A DNA stretch of 64,000 nt from Deltaproteobacteria bacterium (GCA_021780755.1 JAJXYF010000011.1:57088-121087); one strand, 5' to 3'; numbered from the stretch's first letter, positions 28,223-38,205 are shown. Numbers and translations are program-made. The notes: generated by a model from the sequence alone, not told the origin.

Positions 28223-30466
28223 ATGCGACCATTGCCGATGCTTCGATACCCCCACGCTTTGAGCGCTCTCGCGCTGATCATCTGCTTAGCCATGATCGTG
28301 ACGACCGCGTCCGGTGCGCCGTCTCCCGCCGCCACGCCGATCCGCTCGGCGCCCGCGTCCCCGGTCGCGCCGCCACCGCGATCGCCGGCGTCATCAACCG
28401 TCGGGCCCGCTGTTTCGCCGACGCCGCTGTCCACCGCGTCACCCGCCGTCGCGATTCCCGCCGCCACCAACCGCGCAGCGGTCATCGCTTATCTCGGCCA
28501 AGTCATCGGATGGTATCGCGTAGCGATCGGGGAGTTGGCGGTGCGCGATCCGAGTGACGTCCTCTATGCCGCCGACCATCGCCAGTTGGCCGACGAGGTG
28601 CTTCATCTCGGCTTCGACTATGCGCGCGCGCAAGCAGCCCTGCTCAAGGCGCTCGGCAACGATAATCGCCCGCAGCCGCCCAACACGCCGCCCGCGGGCG
28701 GTGGCGATCTGGTCGCGCGGCGTGCCGCCGCGGAGCTCGAAGTCGCCGGCTTTACCGAGAAGGTCAACACTCTGCAGGCTCGCCTGCGGAAAAGCGGAGC
28801 CAAGGCCCGCGACCTCATCAGCCGCGAACTCGCGGCCGCGCAGGGGCAACTCGAACTCGCGAAATCGCACGTCGATTCGATTAACGCGCTCATCGATTAC
28901 GAAGCCGGTACCCTTACCGGCGACACCTCGCGCACCAGTCTCTCCGCGCAGATCGACGAGCTCGAGGCTTCCCTGCCCTCCGGCGATCAGACCAAGGCCG
29001 CCGCGCAGGCCGCCAACATCTCGACCTCGATCGAAAGCCTCTCGCCATCAGCCGGCTTCCTCACCCGCGGCGAATTTCTGATGTCGCTCCAACGCGAGCA
29101 GCAGGCGATCGACGACGCCCTGCGGATGACTGCCGAACTCGCTGCTGCCGCTACCGTCCAGCGCAACCAGCTCAGCCAGAATTTGCACGAGATCGATGAT
29201 CAGAGTCTGGTCGAGGCTCACGAGGCCACCTCCAGCGATATCGCCACGGTCCGCGAGACCCGCGCAGCTTTTCAGCAGCTCACGGCCCGCCGCAAACTCG
29301 TCAGTGACACGATGCAGCCGCTGGCGCGCCAAATCGTCACGCTCAATCTCTATACCGCCAACCTTCAGCAATGGCGCGCCGCCATCGCGCGCCGATCCAG
29401 GGCCGAAGTCTTAAGCCTCGCGCTACGCGTCGCCGCCCTGGGCATCCTGCTCGCGATGGTCTCGCTCGGCGGGTTCGTCTGGCGCAAGCTGACCTTACGC
29501 TACGTCCCCGACCTTCACCGGCGCCATCAATTGATGCAACTGCGGCGCCTCGCGATGGCGATCGTGATCGCGCTGATCTTCGTCTTCGGCTTGGGTGGCG
29601 ACTTTCGCGTGCTGGCGACCGTGATGGGCTTTGCGGCGGCCGGCATCGCACTCGCCCTGCAAAACGTCATCCTCTCCTTCGCCGGTTACTTCTATCTCAG
29701 CGGACGCTTCGGCATTCGCGTCGGCGATCGCGTGCAACTCGCCGGCGTCACCGGCGATGTGCTCGAAATCGGCCTCTTCAAGCTCACCCTGATGGAACTC
29801 ACCAACGACGCCAACGGCCGCCAGCCGACCGGTCGCATCGTGACCTATCCCAACTCGGTCGTGTACCAGGCCAACGGCAATTTCTTTAATCAGCTTCCCG
29901 GTGCGCATTACTTGTGGAACGAGATGCGCCTGACGCTCGCGCCCGATTGCGACTATCGGCTCGCCGAGCAGCGCGTGATGGAAGTTGTCGGTGCCGTCTT
30001 CGCGCGCTATCGCGACTCGATTCAGCGCGATTATCACAACCTCGAGAGCGGCCTGAACATCCGGTTCGAGAATCCCCGGCCATTCAGCCGCCTCCAGCTC
30101 AGTGACGCCGGTATCGAGGTCGTGGTGCGCTATCCGGTTCCGCTCCAGACGACCGCGCAGGCGGTTGACGAAATCTCCCGCCGCCTCATCGACGCGATTA
30201 ACCGCGAGCCCGGCTTGCGCCTCGTCCCGCAGAGTACTCCGTCGCTGCAGCGCGCCGACCTGCCGGCGGCCGATGAAGTCACCTCGGCCGCAACCGTCGC
30301 GGCGTCGAGCCCCGACGACGCGGCGTCCGTGCCCTCGGCGCGCAATGACCGCGGCATCGTTCCAGCGTCCGCTGCGGCCGCTGGCGCGGCGGGCGTGGCC
30401 GCGACGGTCGCGGTCACCGCCGCCCCGGACCCCGCGCCGCCTCCGGTCGATCCGCCGAAATCCTAG
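28223..30466 (+). CDS. MscS-family mechanosensitive channel with periplasmic coiled-coil domain
   Basis: About 747 residues; the start is uncertain among GTG 28199, ATG 28223 and ATG 28238, all leading into a signal peptide (LSALALIICLAMIVTTASG). A Pro/Ala-rich linker is followed by a long helical region (residues about 80-370, for example LISRELAAAQGQLELAKSHV), then TM helices and the MscS pore/beta domain with VMGFAAAGIALALQNVILSF and GRFGIRVGDRVQLAGVTGDV. The C-terminal about 50 residues are Ala/Pro low complexity. It is like MscK-type large channels that release solutes upon osmotic downshock. Its stop is one base from the stop of the last prophage gene. Confidence 0.87.
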   Translation: MRPLPMLRYPHALSALALIICLAMIVTTASGAPSPAATPIRSAPASPVAPPPRSPASSTVGPAVSPTPLSTASPAVAIPAATNRAAVIAYLGQVIGWYRVAIGELAVRDPSDVLYAADHRQLADEVLHLGFDYARAQAALLKALGNDNRPQPPNTPPAGGGDLVARRAAAELEVAGFTEKVNTLQARLRKSGAKARDLISRELAAAQGQLELAKSHVDSINALIDYEAGTLTGDTSRTSLSAQIDELEASLPSGDQTKAAAQAANISTSIESLSPSAGFLTRGEFLMSLQREQQAIDDALRMTAELAAAATVQRNQLSQNLHEIDDQSLVEAHEATSSDIATVRETRAAFQQLTARRKLVSDTMQPLARQIVTLNLYTANLQQWRAAIARRSRAEVLSLALRVAALGILLAMVSLGGFVWRKLTLRYVPDLHRRHQLMQLRRLAMAIVIALIFVFGLGGDFRVLATVMGFAAAGIALALQNVILSFAGYFYLSGRFGIRVGDRVQLAGVTGDVLEIGLFKLTLMELTNDANGRQPTGRIVTYPNSVVYQANGNFFNQLPGAHYLWNEMRLTLAPDCDYRLAEQRVMEVVGAVFARYRDSIQRDYHNLESGLNIRFENPRPFSRLQLSDAGIEVVVRYPVPLQTTAQAVDEISRRLIDAINREPGLRLVPQSTPSLQRADLPAADEVTSAATVAASSPDDAASVPSARNDRGIVPASAAAAGAAGVAATVAVTAAPDPAPPPVDPPKS

Positions 30467-30467
30467 G

Positions 30468-33400
30468 TCACGGCACACACAGCCAGTTGTTATTGATGCC
30501 ATCGGCAAACGCGCCCGTACGCGCGCCCGAAGACGTGCAAGCAGCCGGCGGATTGACTGGCGGATCGCAATTCGTGCAGTACACTCGCATCCCGTTGACC
30601 ACCGTGCCCGGCAGCTTCGCAAAGGTCATCCCGGTGCTGATTTGCGCGAGTCCCGAGAGGTCGCCCGTCGTGTTGCGAATCGGTGCGGCGTACGCACCCG
30701 TCGATCCCCCGACATCATGATAAGAGGTTCCGGTTGCTCCAATAGCCAGTGCTGTACTAGTGCTTCCCTTTAGAATGTCAAAAGTCGCGCAGCCGCTGAC
30801 CGCGCTCCACGTTATATTGATATAGTTGCTGTTGCTCAGCGTCGTCGGTCCGTTCGCTACCGTGTTCGACGATCCCGAAGGTAGCGTGACGCCGCCGTTC
30901 ACATCGTGGCAGACTATGAAATACGGACCGTATGAAGTGCTGCCGGCGCCGCCCACCACCGAGATCGTCGCGGCGGCCGGGTCCGTGATCGGATTCACGG
31001 TGAGATGAGCCAGGCCCGCGTCGAACTTGGGGACTTGCTGCAGCTCCAGCGACTGCATCATTGAGGATTGCCCATTGCCCAGCGTGAGGATGTTCGGATT
31101 GCCCGCCTGGTTCGACAGCGGCACGCCATTCGGCAGCGTGGGATTGATGAGCATCGCCGGCGACGTTGGCGAGCCGTTGGTGTAGTCGATAACCTCGGGC
31201 GGAGCGCCGAAGGTGCCAAAGATCGTCCCGGTGAAAATAGAGCCGCTGCCGCCGTTGTCCTGCAGGACGTAAACGCCAGTGTTGCCGCCTTGCGCGAGAC
31301 CGCCAGTGAACACGGTCGTGTTATTCGGCATATTGAGCAACGCCCATGCCACAAAGTTGGGCGAAGCGACTTCCTGATCGATGTAGAAATCGGAGATGAG
31401 ACTGGCAGTCTGGTTGGCGATCATGCCGTAGCGCAGGCTTCCGCGATCTACGCAATGCGAATGCTGATCATCGTGATACGCGCCGATACCGCCCTGATTG
31501 ACCACGCACGCGCCGTCAACACCATCCACGCCCGCGTTTGAGTTGAGCGAATCGTTCCACGCCGCCCCAAAATTCAAGCCCACATGGCCGCCGTAGCCGC
31601 TCCAGTTTTCCAGACGCGCCAGGTAGTCGTTGTTGAAGAGGTCGGCCTGTGCATAATAGGCATTGGTGCAGGACAAATTGGTCCACTTCGAGTTGTTCGA
31701 ATAGGCGATGAACATCCCGTCGGCCGCGTTCGTGCCGTTGCCGAGCGACGAGCATAAATCGAAGTCGTGATAATAGTTGTTGGCGGTCGAGCCGATCACT
31801 CCGCTGCTGTCGAGGACCGTCGAATAGACCAGCTTCCCGTAGAATGTGTAACCTAGCTGCGTGCCGTCGAGGCTGGTTTCAAAATTCGTCAGGTAGAAGG
31901 TTTTCCAATCGGCGGTGAACTTTGCGTTCGGCACCGTGTATGCCGCGGTGTGAACGCTTACCCCCTCGAAGCGTATGGAATCGAGATTCCCCACGAACGC
32001 GTTGTCGTTGTTTGAACTGCCGTCCGGCCAGAACTCATGGGGACCGCCGTCCGGCACCATTTCCTCCTCGAAGATGCCTTGAGTCATGCGGTTGGCGGAC
32101 ACCGCCGTGCCGCACGAGACCGCCGTGCCTCCAGGCGTGCCCTGCCACAGACTATAGGTAGCGCCGTCCCAATTACCCTCGATCTCGTAGATCGACCCCA
32201 GCGTCTGCGCCGGGCAAGTCCCGACCGTAATCAGGCCGCCCGTGATTGTGTTGACGGTCCAGATAACCTGATTTGCACCGTTGTAGTTGAAGGAATATGC
32301 GCCGTTGCCGGTGCCGGGATAAGCCGGATGCGAGCCGAGTATCTGGCCACCGGCGGCGGTCGCCTTCATAAAGAAAGCGATATTGAAGCCGGTGGCGAAG
32401 TTGGTGTTGAGATTGGCCGTGCCGGTGCCGTTAATCGCGCGGGCGAGATCGATCGACTCACCCAATTGTCCGGTCGCCGAGACCATCGAGTTTCCCGAAC
32501 CGACCAGCGCCACAGCGTAGGGCAACTTCGCCGTGCCCCAATCGTCATCGATCAGCGCTTCGCCGATGTAGTTCTGACAGAGCTTCGTGCCCGTATCGCC
32601 GCGCACTTCAAGATTTATTCCATAGGTTCTGATCGGCTTCGTATGCAGGTAACAGACCGGGGGCGCGGGCAGGTACACCACCGCAGTAGCTGTGGCGTTT
32701 GAAATAGGGCTGGCAGGATTTGCGGTCGAGCCGGTAAGCGCAAAGTTGATCGCGCCCTGAATCGCGTTGGTGTCGTCGGTATTACCGTCGCCAAGCGCAC
32801 CATACGGCGGCGCCATCACGTTCAGGACGTTGTTGACGCTCGCGTTGAGCGATTGAAGCTGCGCGCCCTTCTGATTCATGACCAGCGCGAGGTTCTGTAT
32901 CGTAGTCAGCGATTCCAGCGCGACCTGCGAGACCAGTTGGGTCTGCGCGCCCGCGCTCGCCGTATAAGTCACCGCCGCCGTTGGCGACGCCGCATTTACA
33001 TATCCGGTCGCGGCAAAACCATGAGCGCTTTGGTTGTCGAGCACCTGGCCGATCGACGCCGTATTCAGGACGCCGCCGTAGTACGATCCCTGCGTCAGCA
33101 CGTAATCGCTGGCGAGCGTGGTGGTGAACGCCGGCGCCGTGGCCGCGCTCGCATCCGCCGCGCCGACGCTGCCCGCGCCGTCCATCGTGCAACTGACGCC
33201 TTTCAGTTGAATCACCGCGCCCTGCACATTGGTGCTGACGGTCGAACTGAAACTGTAACTGGCGGGTTCGCTGCCGGTCGCGGTCTTGCAAAAGAACGCC
33301 GCGGTCATTCCATTGCCAAGCGCGGTCGAGTCGGTGCGAAGCTGAGTGAAGCCGGCCGGAGCGCTGAGCACGCCGGTTGCGCTGGTGACATCCACTATAG

Positions 33401-34214
33401 CGACCAATGCGTTGCCCGCGACGATACTCGCCGGGGCGCTGATTACCATCGGCGACGAATTGGTCGCGTTGTCCGCGTTGCTGACGAGCGGATTCACGGG
33501 CGCCTGGTTCGTCGTCAACTGCGCACCGTTCTGCGCATAGGAGAGCGCGTCGCCGCTTACCGTCGCTGGCGCCAATCCGGTCAGCGTGTTGCTATTCAAA
33601 TTCAGGCCGTTCAGGCTTGCGCCACTCTGTCCGTAGCCGAGTGCGTCACCCGCGACTGCCCCCGCATTTAGGTTCTGCAGCCGGTTCATTCCCATGTTGT
33701 AATTGGCGGTCGCCGTCGTCAGATCGTTCAAGTGACTCTGGCCCTGCGACAACGCGTCGCCCGTGACCGTGTTCGGCGCCAGTCCCTGTATCCGATGTGC
33801 CGCCGCCGATACGTCAATACTCAGTGGAAATCCGTTTGGTAGTGTCGCTCCGCTCGTACATGACCATCCTCCCTGCCACCCCAGGGCCAGCGCGCCCAAT
33901 CCACCCCCGACGCAGGGGTTGGTCTGTTTGCAGTCGGCGCACCAGTACTCCTGACCGTCCTGCTCGCTCGGCAACTGTCCCAGCGGCAGACTCACCATCC
34001 GTGGCGCCACCGACGCCGCGCCCGACAGATGATTGTTGATGTCGTTGCGAAACTGCGCCCCGGCCCCGATCCCAACGTAATTCGGAATCGGCCGAAATTG
34101 CGCATGTGCGGCCGTCGCCCCACTCAACAGGATCCCCAACGCGCCCAATATGCCCACGATGCGCGGGCTGCTCGCGATGTTCCTTAAACTTCTCAGCCCC
34201 GATTGCCATTTCAT
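30468..34214 (-). CDS. secreted giant tailspike/adhesin-like beta-helix protein
   Basis: 1248 residues. Unusually for a phage tail gene, it opens with a Sec signal peptide (GILGALGILLSGATAAHA, cleavage before QF). After a Cys-rich segment (YWCADCKQTNPCVGG) come repeats of the type VSGDALSYAQNGAQL, typical of tail fibers. A beta-sandwich follows, then a pectate-lyase-like beta-helix start PPYGALGDGNTDDTNAIQGA near residue 480, and a LamG-like region (FNIAFFMKATAAGGQILGSH). The C terminus ends in YCTNCDPPVNPPAACTSSG and NNNWLCVP. It could be a surface adhesin or moron, or a tailspike. The stop lies one base from the mscS stop. Confidence 0.75.
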   Translation of the reverse strand: MKWQSGLRSLRNIASSPRIVGILGALGILLSGATAAHAQFRPIPNYVGIGAGAQFRNDINNHLSGAASVAPRMVSLPLGQLPSEQDGQEYWCADCKQTNPCVGGGLGALALGWQGGWSCTSGATLPNGFPLSIDVSAAAHRIQGLAPNTVTGDALSQGQSHLNDLTTATANYNMGMNRLQNLNAGAVAGDALGYGQSGASLNGLNLNSNTLTGLAPATVSGDALSYAQNGAQLTTNQAPVNPLVSNADNATNSSPMVISAPASIVAGNALVAIVDVTSATGVLSAPAGFTQLRTDSTALGNGMTAAFFCKTATGSEPASYSFSSTVSTNVQGAVIQLKGVSCTMDGAGSVGAADASAATAPAFTTTLASDYVLTQGSYYGGVLNTASIGQVLDNQSAHGFAATGYVNAASPTAAVTYTASAGAQTQLVSQVALESLTTIQNLALVMNQKGAQLQSLNASVNNVLNVMAPPYGALGDGNTDDTNAIQGAINFALTGSTANPASPISNATATAVVYLPAPPVCYLHTKPIRTYGINLEVRGDTGTKLCQNYIGEALIDDDWGTAKLPYAVALVGSGNSMVSATGQLGESIDLARAINGTGTANLNTNFATGFNIAFFMKATAAGGQILGSHPAYPGTGNGAYSFNYNGANQVIWTVNTITGGLITVGTCPAQTLGSIYEIEGNWDGATYSLWQGTPGGTAVSCGTAVSANRMTQGIFEEEMVPDGGPHEFWPDGSSNNDNAFVGNLDSIRFEGVSVHTAAYTVPNAKFTADWKTFYLTNFETSLDGTQLGYTFYGKLVYSTVLDSSGVIGSTANNYYHDFDLCSSLGNGTNAADGMFIAYSNNSKWTNLSCTNAYYAQADLFNNDYLARLENWSGYGGHVGLNFGAAWNDSLNSNAGVDGVDGACVVNQGGIGAYHDDQHSHCVDRGSLRYGMIANQTASLISDFYIDQEVASPNFVAWALLNMPNNTTVFTGGLAQGGNTGVYVLQDNGGSGSIFTGTIFGTFGAPPEVIDYTNGSPTSPAMLINPTLPNGVPLSNQAGNPNILTLGNGQSSMMQSLELQQVPKFDAGLAHLTVNPITDPAAATISVVGGAGSTSYGPYFIVCHDVNGGVTLPSGSSNTVANGPTTLSNSNYINITWSAVSGCATFDILKGSTSTALAIGATGTSYHDVGGSTGAYAAPIRNTTGDLSGLAQISTGMTFAKLPGTVVNGMRVYCTNCDPPVNPPAACTSSGARTGAFADGINNNWLCVP

Positions 34215-34309
34215 GGTAAATAAGCCTTTTTCAACTGAGCTGATCGATCACGCTGCATGGCTCGCCGGCTCTTCACGGCAGGCGCGCTCTTCGATAGTCG
34301 CGGGGTGTG

Positions 34310-34882
34310 CTAAAAACCTATCGCCAACCAGGAGAATCCGTTGCTTTTCTCATTTCCCAGGAACGCTCCGTATGAACTGTTCGGCACATCCAGCACAAAT
34401 ATCCCTCCCGTCGCATTCCAGCTTACCGCCGAGGCCGCCGTGTTGCGCCCGCCGGTTTGAAAATACACATTGGTCGCCAGCGGCGGCGTCAGGATCGCGT
34501 TTGGAAACCTGAGCGGCCACGTCACTGGATATTCCGTGTCCAGTGGAATTCCCACTTGTGGCAATGCGTAGTAGCCCCACTGGATAATCGCGGCGATCGC
34601 GCCGCGCGATACATCGGTGACCGGAATCTGAATATAGCCATTCGCCTGCAGTGATCCGGTGAAGCCCGCCATGAAGGCCTGTAACACCGCGATGCTTCCG
34701 ATGTTCACGTCCTGCCGCTGCTTCAACAGCGCCGTGCGGTTGGCGAGTTGCTGATGTGGTTGATTACTTACTCCGATCCCGCCGAAGCTCGCCCCGCTCG
34801 CTGCCCCCTCCACCGCGTCGGTCTGCTGGAGTTCGTAAATTTCGTTCGCGCTGAAACTCGGGCTGTCGATCAGTGTTGTCAT
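34310..34882 (-). CDS. tail fiber protein with gp53-like C-terminal domain
   Basis: 190 residues. The N-terminal half (NEIYELQQTDAVEGAASGAS and QLANRTALLKQRQ) resembles phage tail-fiber attachment segments. The C-terminal half GYIQIPVTDVSRGAIAAIIQ, followed by WPLRFPNAILTPP and SNGFSWLAIGF, is the gp53-like C-terminal receptor-binding fold (the pattern G-Y-I-x-I-P ... I-Q-W-G ... F-P ... W-x-A-I-G). It is located between the gpI-side structural gene and the giant beta-helix gene, as expected for fiber genes at the end of a P2-type tail module. Confidence 0.8.
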   Translation of the reverse strand: MTTLIDSPSFSANEIYELQQTDAVEGAASGASFGGIGVSNQPHQQLANRTALLKQRQDVNIGSIAVLQAFMAGFTGSLQANGYIQIPVTDVSRGAIAAIIQWGYYALPQVGIPLDTEYPVTWPLRFPNAILTPPLATNVYFQTGGRNTAASAVSWNATGGIFVLDVPNSSYGAFLGNEKSNGFSWLAIGF

Positions 34883-34946
34883 TTATCTCACCATCGTCGT
34901 GGAATGCATCTTGCCAATCGCGAACCTGCGCCTTCCGCCGGCGAAC

Positions 34947-35591
34947 CTAAAATGTCAGGGTCCAGGTGCCCGCGTAATTGCCCGTCCCGGTGTAGGCAAA
35001 GGCGGGTACCGAGACGTGTGCGATCAACGGTCCGGGTGCGCTATGCAATGCCACCAGCGTCCATACCGCTGAGCCATCAATGGTCGTCGTGCCGAGGCCC
35101 GTTGCCCACGTCGGCGCGCCGGCTCCGCTGGTGCCCGCAGTCGTGCAGCGCTGGATATTGTTGTTCCCGTCCACAATCGTCGCGCCCAACGCGCATGCCG
35201 CGCTCGCACTCCACAACGCATTCGCCGTGCCGACCGCCGCCGGCAATCCCACCCCGCTCCCGTTCGCGAAAAGTCCCAGTTCCTGAATAGTCATTCCGGC
35301 CGCCGCATAGTCGGTCGCCTGAAGTGAGTAGTTAAACAGAACGCTTCCGGACGACGGGAAGCTGCAGGATCCGATTGCATTGTAATAGGCGGGCGGGGTG
35401 TTCAGTCCTGTATCGCCAGCGGTTGGCGCGGTCGCGCCTGAACCAAAACCCATCGCCGTTACCGACTGGCCCGCGGTGACACCTGCGATCAGGTTCGCCA
35501 GCGCCGGCAGGCCCGTGTTGACGAACAGATTGTGGCCCTTCCAGATCAGACGGCCGCCTCGGTAGAGTGTGACGATTCCCTTTGGTCGCAT
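34947..35591 (-). CDS. phage tail-end structural protein with carbohydrate-binding-like module
   Basis: 214 residues. The N-terminal part begins GIVTLYRGGRLIWKGHNLFV, a form common in small proteins that follow gpI in P2/Mu-like tails. The C-terminal half holds an insertion ACALGATIVDGNNNIQRCTT, then TSGAGAPTW and DGSAVWTLVALH, which has the pattern of the chitin-binding-like modules often seen in phage baseplate and fiber proteins. It probably attaches the fibers to the baseplate. Function is inferred from position and module. Confidence 0.65.
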   Translation of the reverse strand: MRPKGIVTLYRGGRLIWKGHNLFVNTGLPALANLIAGVTAGQSVTAMGFGSGATAPTAGDTGLNTPPAYYNAIGSCSFPSSGSVLFNYSLQATDYAAAGMTIQELGLFANGSGVGLPAAVGTANALWSASAACALGATIVDGNNNIQRCTTAGTSGAGAPTWATGLGTTTIDGSAVWTLVALHSAPGPLIAHVSVPAFAYTGTGNYAGTWTLTF

Positions 35592-35624
35592 GGTTTACCC
35601 CTCGAAAATCTGCCGGCCGCTGAA

Positions 35625-36461
35625 TTAGCCTGCGGAAGCGATCGCGACGCCGTTGACCGTAACACCCGAGTCGGCAATCGCGGGTTCGTTGGCCCCGTAT
35701 GTCACTCCCGTATGGAGGAAATGGGCGTTGTAGAGCGGCGCGATCACTTTCGTGTCCGCCTCCGGCCACGCCGCTGCGCTGATCGCATCGATTGGCGCCG
35801 GCGCCATGTCCTCGCGCGAAAAAATCGACACCACCATATCCAGTGGAGCCGCGTTCACGTCGATGATCGGCGCGCCCACGAACCACAAGGAATCGAGCCA
35901 GGCGCGCACGGGTTTGAAAAAGTTGATCGCTGCCACCGCCCGTGCCGTATCGATCGTCGCCACCGTTTGCCCGCTGGCCAGGTTGAGCCGCGCTTGGAAC
36001 ACCGCCCAACCCTCGCTCACCGGATAGCTCGTCCCGCCCCAGCTCGCCTGGCCTTCGAGCAATGTCACGTCGGACCAGCCGAGCGGCTTCAGCGCCGCTT
36101 TGATCGCGTATGGGGTTCCGCGCGTCCGATGAAGTGGGATCGCGACCTTCAGCAACGCGCGCAGCGAATCGAAATCCGAGGGCCCGGACACGCCGCTCGT
36201 CGAACTCAGCGTGTCCGTATCGGTCAGCGTATCAATATCTCGCAGCGTATCTATCGATTCCGCGATCTGGGCGCCGAGTTGCCATTGCGGTGCGACTAAA
36301 TCGAACTGCCACGCCAGAAATAGCAACGCGCTGTCCGGTACCGAATCCAGCCGATAGACCAGGATCGACGTGAGGTCGATTGCGTCCATGCGCTCGATCA
36401 GATCGAGTAACGCACGGCTGCGCACGTCGTTTATCGATGGCTGTATAGTTAGTTGCGCCAT
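35625..36461 (-). CDS. baseplate wedge protein gpI (P2/Mu gp48-like)
   Basis: 278 residues from the ATG at 36461; the longer frame to 36578 is not conserved. The region RALLDLIERMDAIDLTSILV followed by DSALLFLAWQFDL is the gpI-family core (tail protein I), and LKVAIPLHRTRGTPYAIKAA matches the helical motif near the middle. A low-complexity stretch of Asp-Thr-Leu repeats (LRDIDTLTDTDTLSST) interrupts the family fold around residues 72-90. It follows gpJ by 59 bases and would close the baseplate wedge. Confidence 0.87.
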   Translation of the reverse strand: MAQLTIQPSINDVRSRALLDLIERMDAIDLTSILVYRLDSVPDSALLFLAWQFDLVAPQWQLGAQIAESIDTLRDIDTLTDTDTLSSTSGVSGPSDFDSLRALLKVAIPLHRTRGTPYAIKAALKPLGWSDVTLLEGQASWGGTSYPVSEGWAVFQARLNLASGQTVATIDTARAVAAINFFKPVRAWLDSLWFVGAPIIDVNAAPLDMVVSIFSREDMAPAPIDAISAAAWPEADTKVIAPLYNAHFLHTGVTYGANEPAIADSGVTVNGVAIASAG

Positions 36462-36520
36462 TTGCCAGTCAGTCAATCGGTTGAAGTGGTTCGAGTCGTT
36501 TGTTCGCTCGCGATTATCGC

Positions 36521-37690
36521 TTAACTGCGCAGTGAGCTGGTCGCCTGGTTCAGGGTAATCGCGATGCAGTTGGCCCACTGTCCCGCTTGCAGTTGGGTGT
36601 AATTCGGGGCCGTCAACGACACCTCATATACGCCCGGAATCGACAGCGCTTCGATTATCTGGCTGGGCACGATGTCGCGCTGGATTCGCGATGCCAGCGC
36701 GATCGCATAATCCTGTGCAGCGGCATTCGCCGCCGTCATTGTGCTCGCCGGATCGGCGTCAGCGTACAGGGTAATCGTGCCGGCGATTTGGTAGTCAACC
36801 TCCGTCACCGCAAGCACATTCACGATATCGGTCAACGGGCGCACATTGTCGGCGTTGAGTTCCGCCGCTACCTTCGCGATCAGCGCCCCGTTCGCGATTC
36901 CGCTCGCGTTCGGGGAAGGCCCCGGTTGTGCCGTGATCGGCCCGGTCAGTACATACACGTTAACCTGTCCCGGTGCGGGCGATACGATCTGCGCATCGGC
37001 GACCGTCGGGTCTGCGCTCAGGCTGAAGTATCGGTACGAACCTTCCGGCCCTGCAACGCTGAATTGATTCGGTGCCGCCTGAATTCGCGTGCGCAAATGA
37101 TCGTCGGTCTCGGGCGACGAACCTCCCGTGCTCACCGTCGTGTTGACGGCCCCGCCGATTAGCACGCTCGGATTCAACTGCACATTTATTTGTCCCGCCA
37201 GGTAACCATCGGCGGCTTCGCCGGGCGTAGTGGCGGTCGCCAGTACCGTGCCGATCGTCGTTCCCGCCGGAAGTTCCAGGTCTGCGTTTGTCGCGAAGAC
37301 GAACTGTCCGTCGCTGGTGCCCACCGGGGTGCCGGCGGTAATCGTGTATGAAACGCTCAGCACGTTCGCGAGCGTAAATTGCAGCGTTGCGGTCGCGCCT
37401 TGCGCCGGTAACCGCGTTACGCTCAGTAGTTGCCCCAGGTAATCGAGCATCGGAAACGACGCGAAAGCTAGCAGGTTCTGTTGACCCGCGTATTGAATCG
37501 CATTGCGCATCAGCGACTCGCGGTAAGCGTAAAGGTTAATCAGCAGGCGTTCGACCTGCGCGGGCTGCAACGTCCTGCCGGCGGCCGTCTGAAAGGCCGC
37601 GACCATATCGGCCAGAATCAGATTGGGATCTAGTCCGTCACTGTCGTTGACGAAAATCGGCGGTGGAAGGGCTGGAATTCCGGCTGCCAT
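36521..37690 (-). CDS. baseplate assembly protein J
   Basis: 389 residues. Typical J-family start LILADMVAAFQTAAGRTLQP and the conserved segment GTPVGTSDGQFVFATNADLE, then GGSSPETDDHLRTRIQAAP (the D-x-x-L-R-x-R-I block) and VYVLTG. It forms the baseplate wedge with gpI and gpW in P2-like contractile tails. It begins 65 bases downstream of gpW, on the same strand. Confidence 0.9.
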   Translation of the reverse strand: MAAGIPALPPPIFVNDSDGLDPNLILADMVAAFQTAAGRTLQPAQVERLLINLYAYRESLMRNAIQYAGQQNLLAFASFPMLDYLGQLLSVTRLPAQGATATLQFTLANVLSVSYTITAGTPVGTSDGQFVFATNADLELPAGTTIGTVLATATTPGEAADGYLAGQINVQLNPSVLIGGAVNTTVSTGGSSPETDDHLRTRIQAAPNQFSVAGPEGSYRYFSLSADPTVADAQIVSPAPGQVNVYVLTGPITAQPGPSPNASGIANGALIAKVAAELNADNVRPLTDIVNVLAVTEVDYQIAGTITLYADADPASTMTAANAAAQDYAIALASRIQRDIVPSQIIEALSIPGVYEVSLTAPNYTQLQAGQWANCIAITLNQATSSLRS

Positions 37691-37755
37691 CAGGGTTCTC
37701 TCACTTTCTCCGTCGCGTAAATCATTGAATTCATCTTAGTATTGGCGAAGCACCC

Positions 37756-38205
37756 TCACGGCGTCGGGATCGCGATTACTATTGATTGAGCCGGCGCGAA
37801 CGGCGACGTTCCCGGTCCAACCACCGCGAGCTTCAGCCGCCAGGTTATCGCGATGTTGAGGTGCGCCCCGGCTTGCGTATCCCCGCCCAGCACCGGCATT
37901 GCGACAATCGATATCACCGTCACCCGCGGTTCCCATCGCGTAATTGCCTCAGTCACTTCCCGCACTATTGCCGGTATCGCCGTGTCGATCGGCGCATCAA
38001 TGTACCGCCAAACATCGGCGCCGAATGTCGGCCTTAATGGATCGCTGCCCTTTGGCGTCGTCAGGATTATCTGGATGCACTGGTTGACGTCGTTAATGCC
38101 CTGTACGACTCTGCCGATTCCCGAACCCGGTTCCCCCGGTGCGTCCAGTGCCAATGACCAGTCGGCGGAAATGATGTCCGCCAATGTTATCGAGCCTACG
38201 GGCAT
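37756..38205 (-). CDS. baseplate gpW / gp25-like protein
   Basis: 149 residues of the GPW/gp25 family. Motifs: GINDVNQCIQIILTTPKGSD, then PLRPTFGADVWRYIDAP, the family's 'I-x-T-x-x-G-x-R-x-x-x-P-x-F-G-x' pattern. It sits between the spike V-like gene and J, the normal P2 order V-W-J-I. It is the inner baseplate ring protein. Confidence 0.9.
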   Translation of the reverse strand: MPVGSITLADIISADWSLALDAPGEPGSGIGRVVQGINDVNQCIQIILTTPKGSDPLRPTFGADVWRYIDAPIDTAIPAIVREVTEAITRWEPRVTVISIVAMPVLGGDTQAGAHLNIAITWRLKLAVVGPGTSPFAPAQSIVIAIPTP

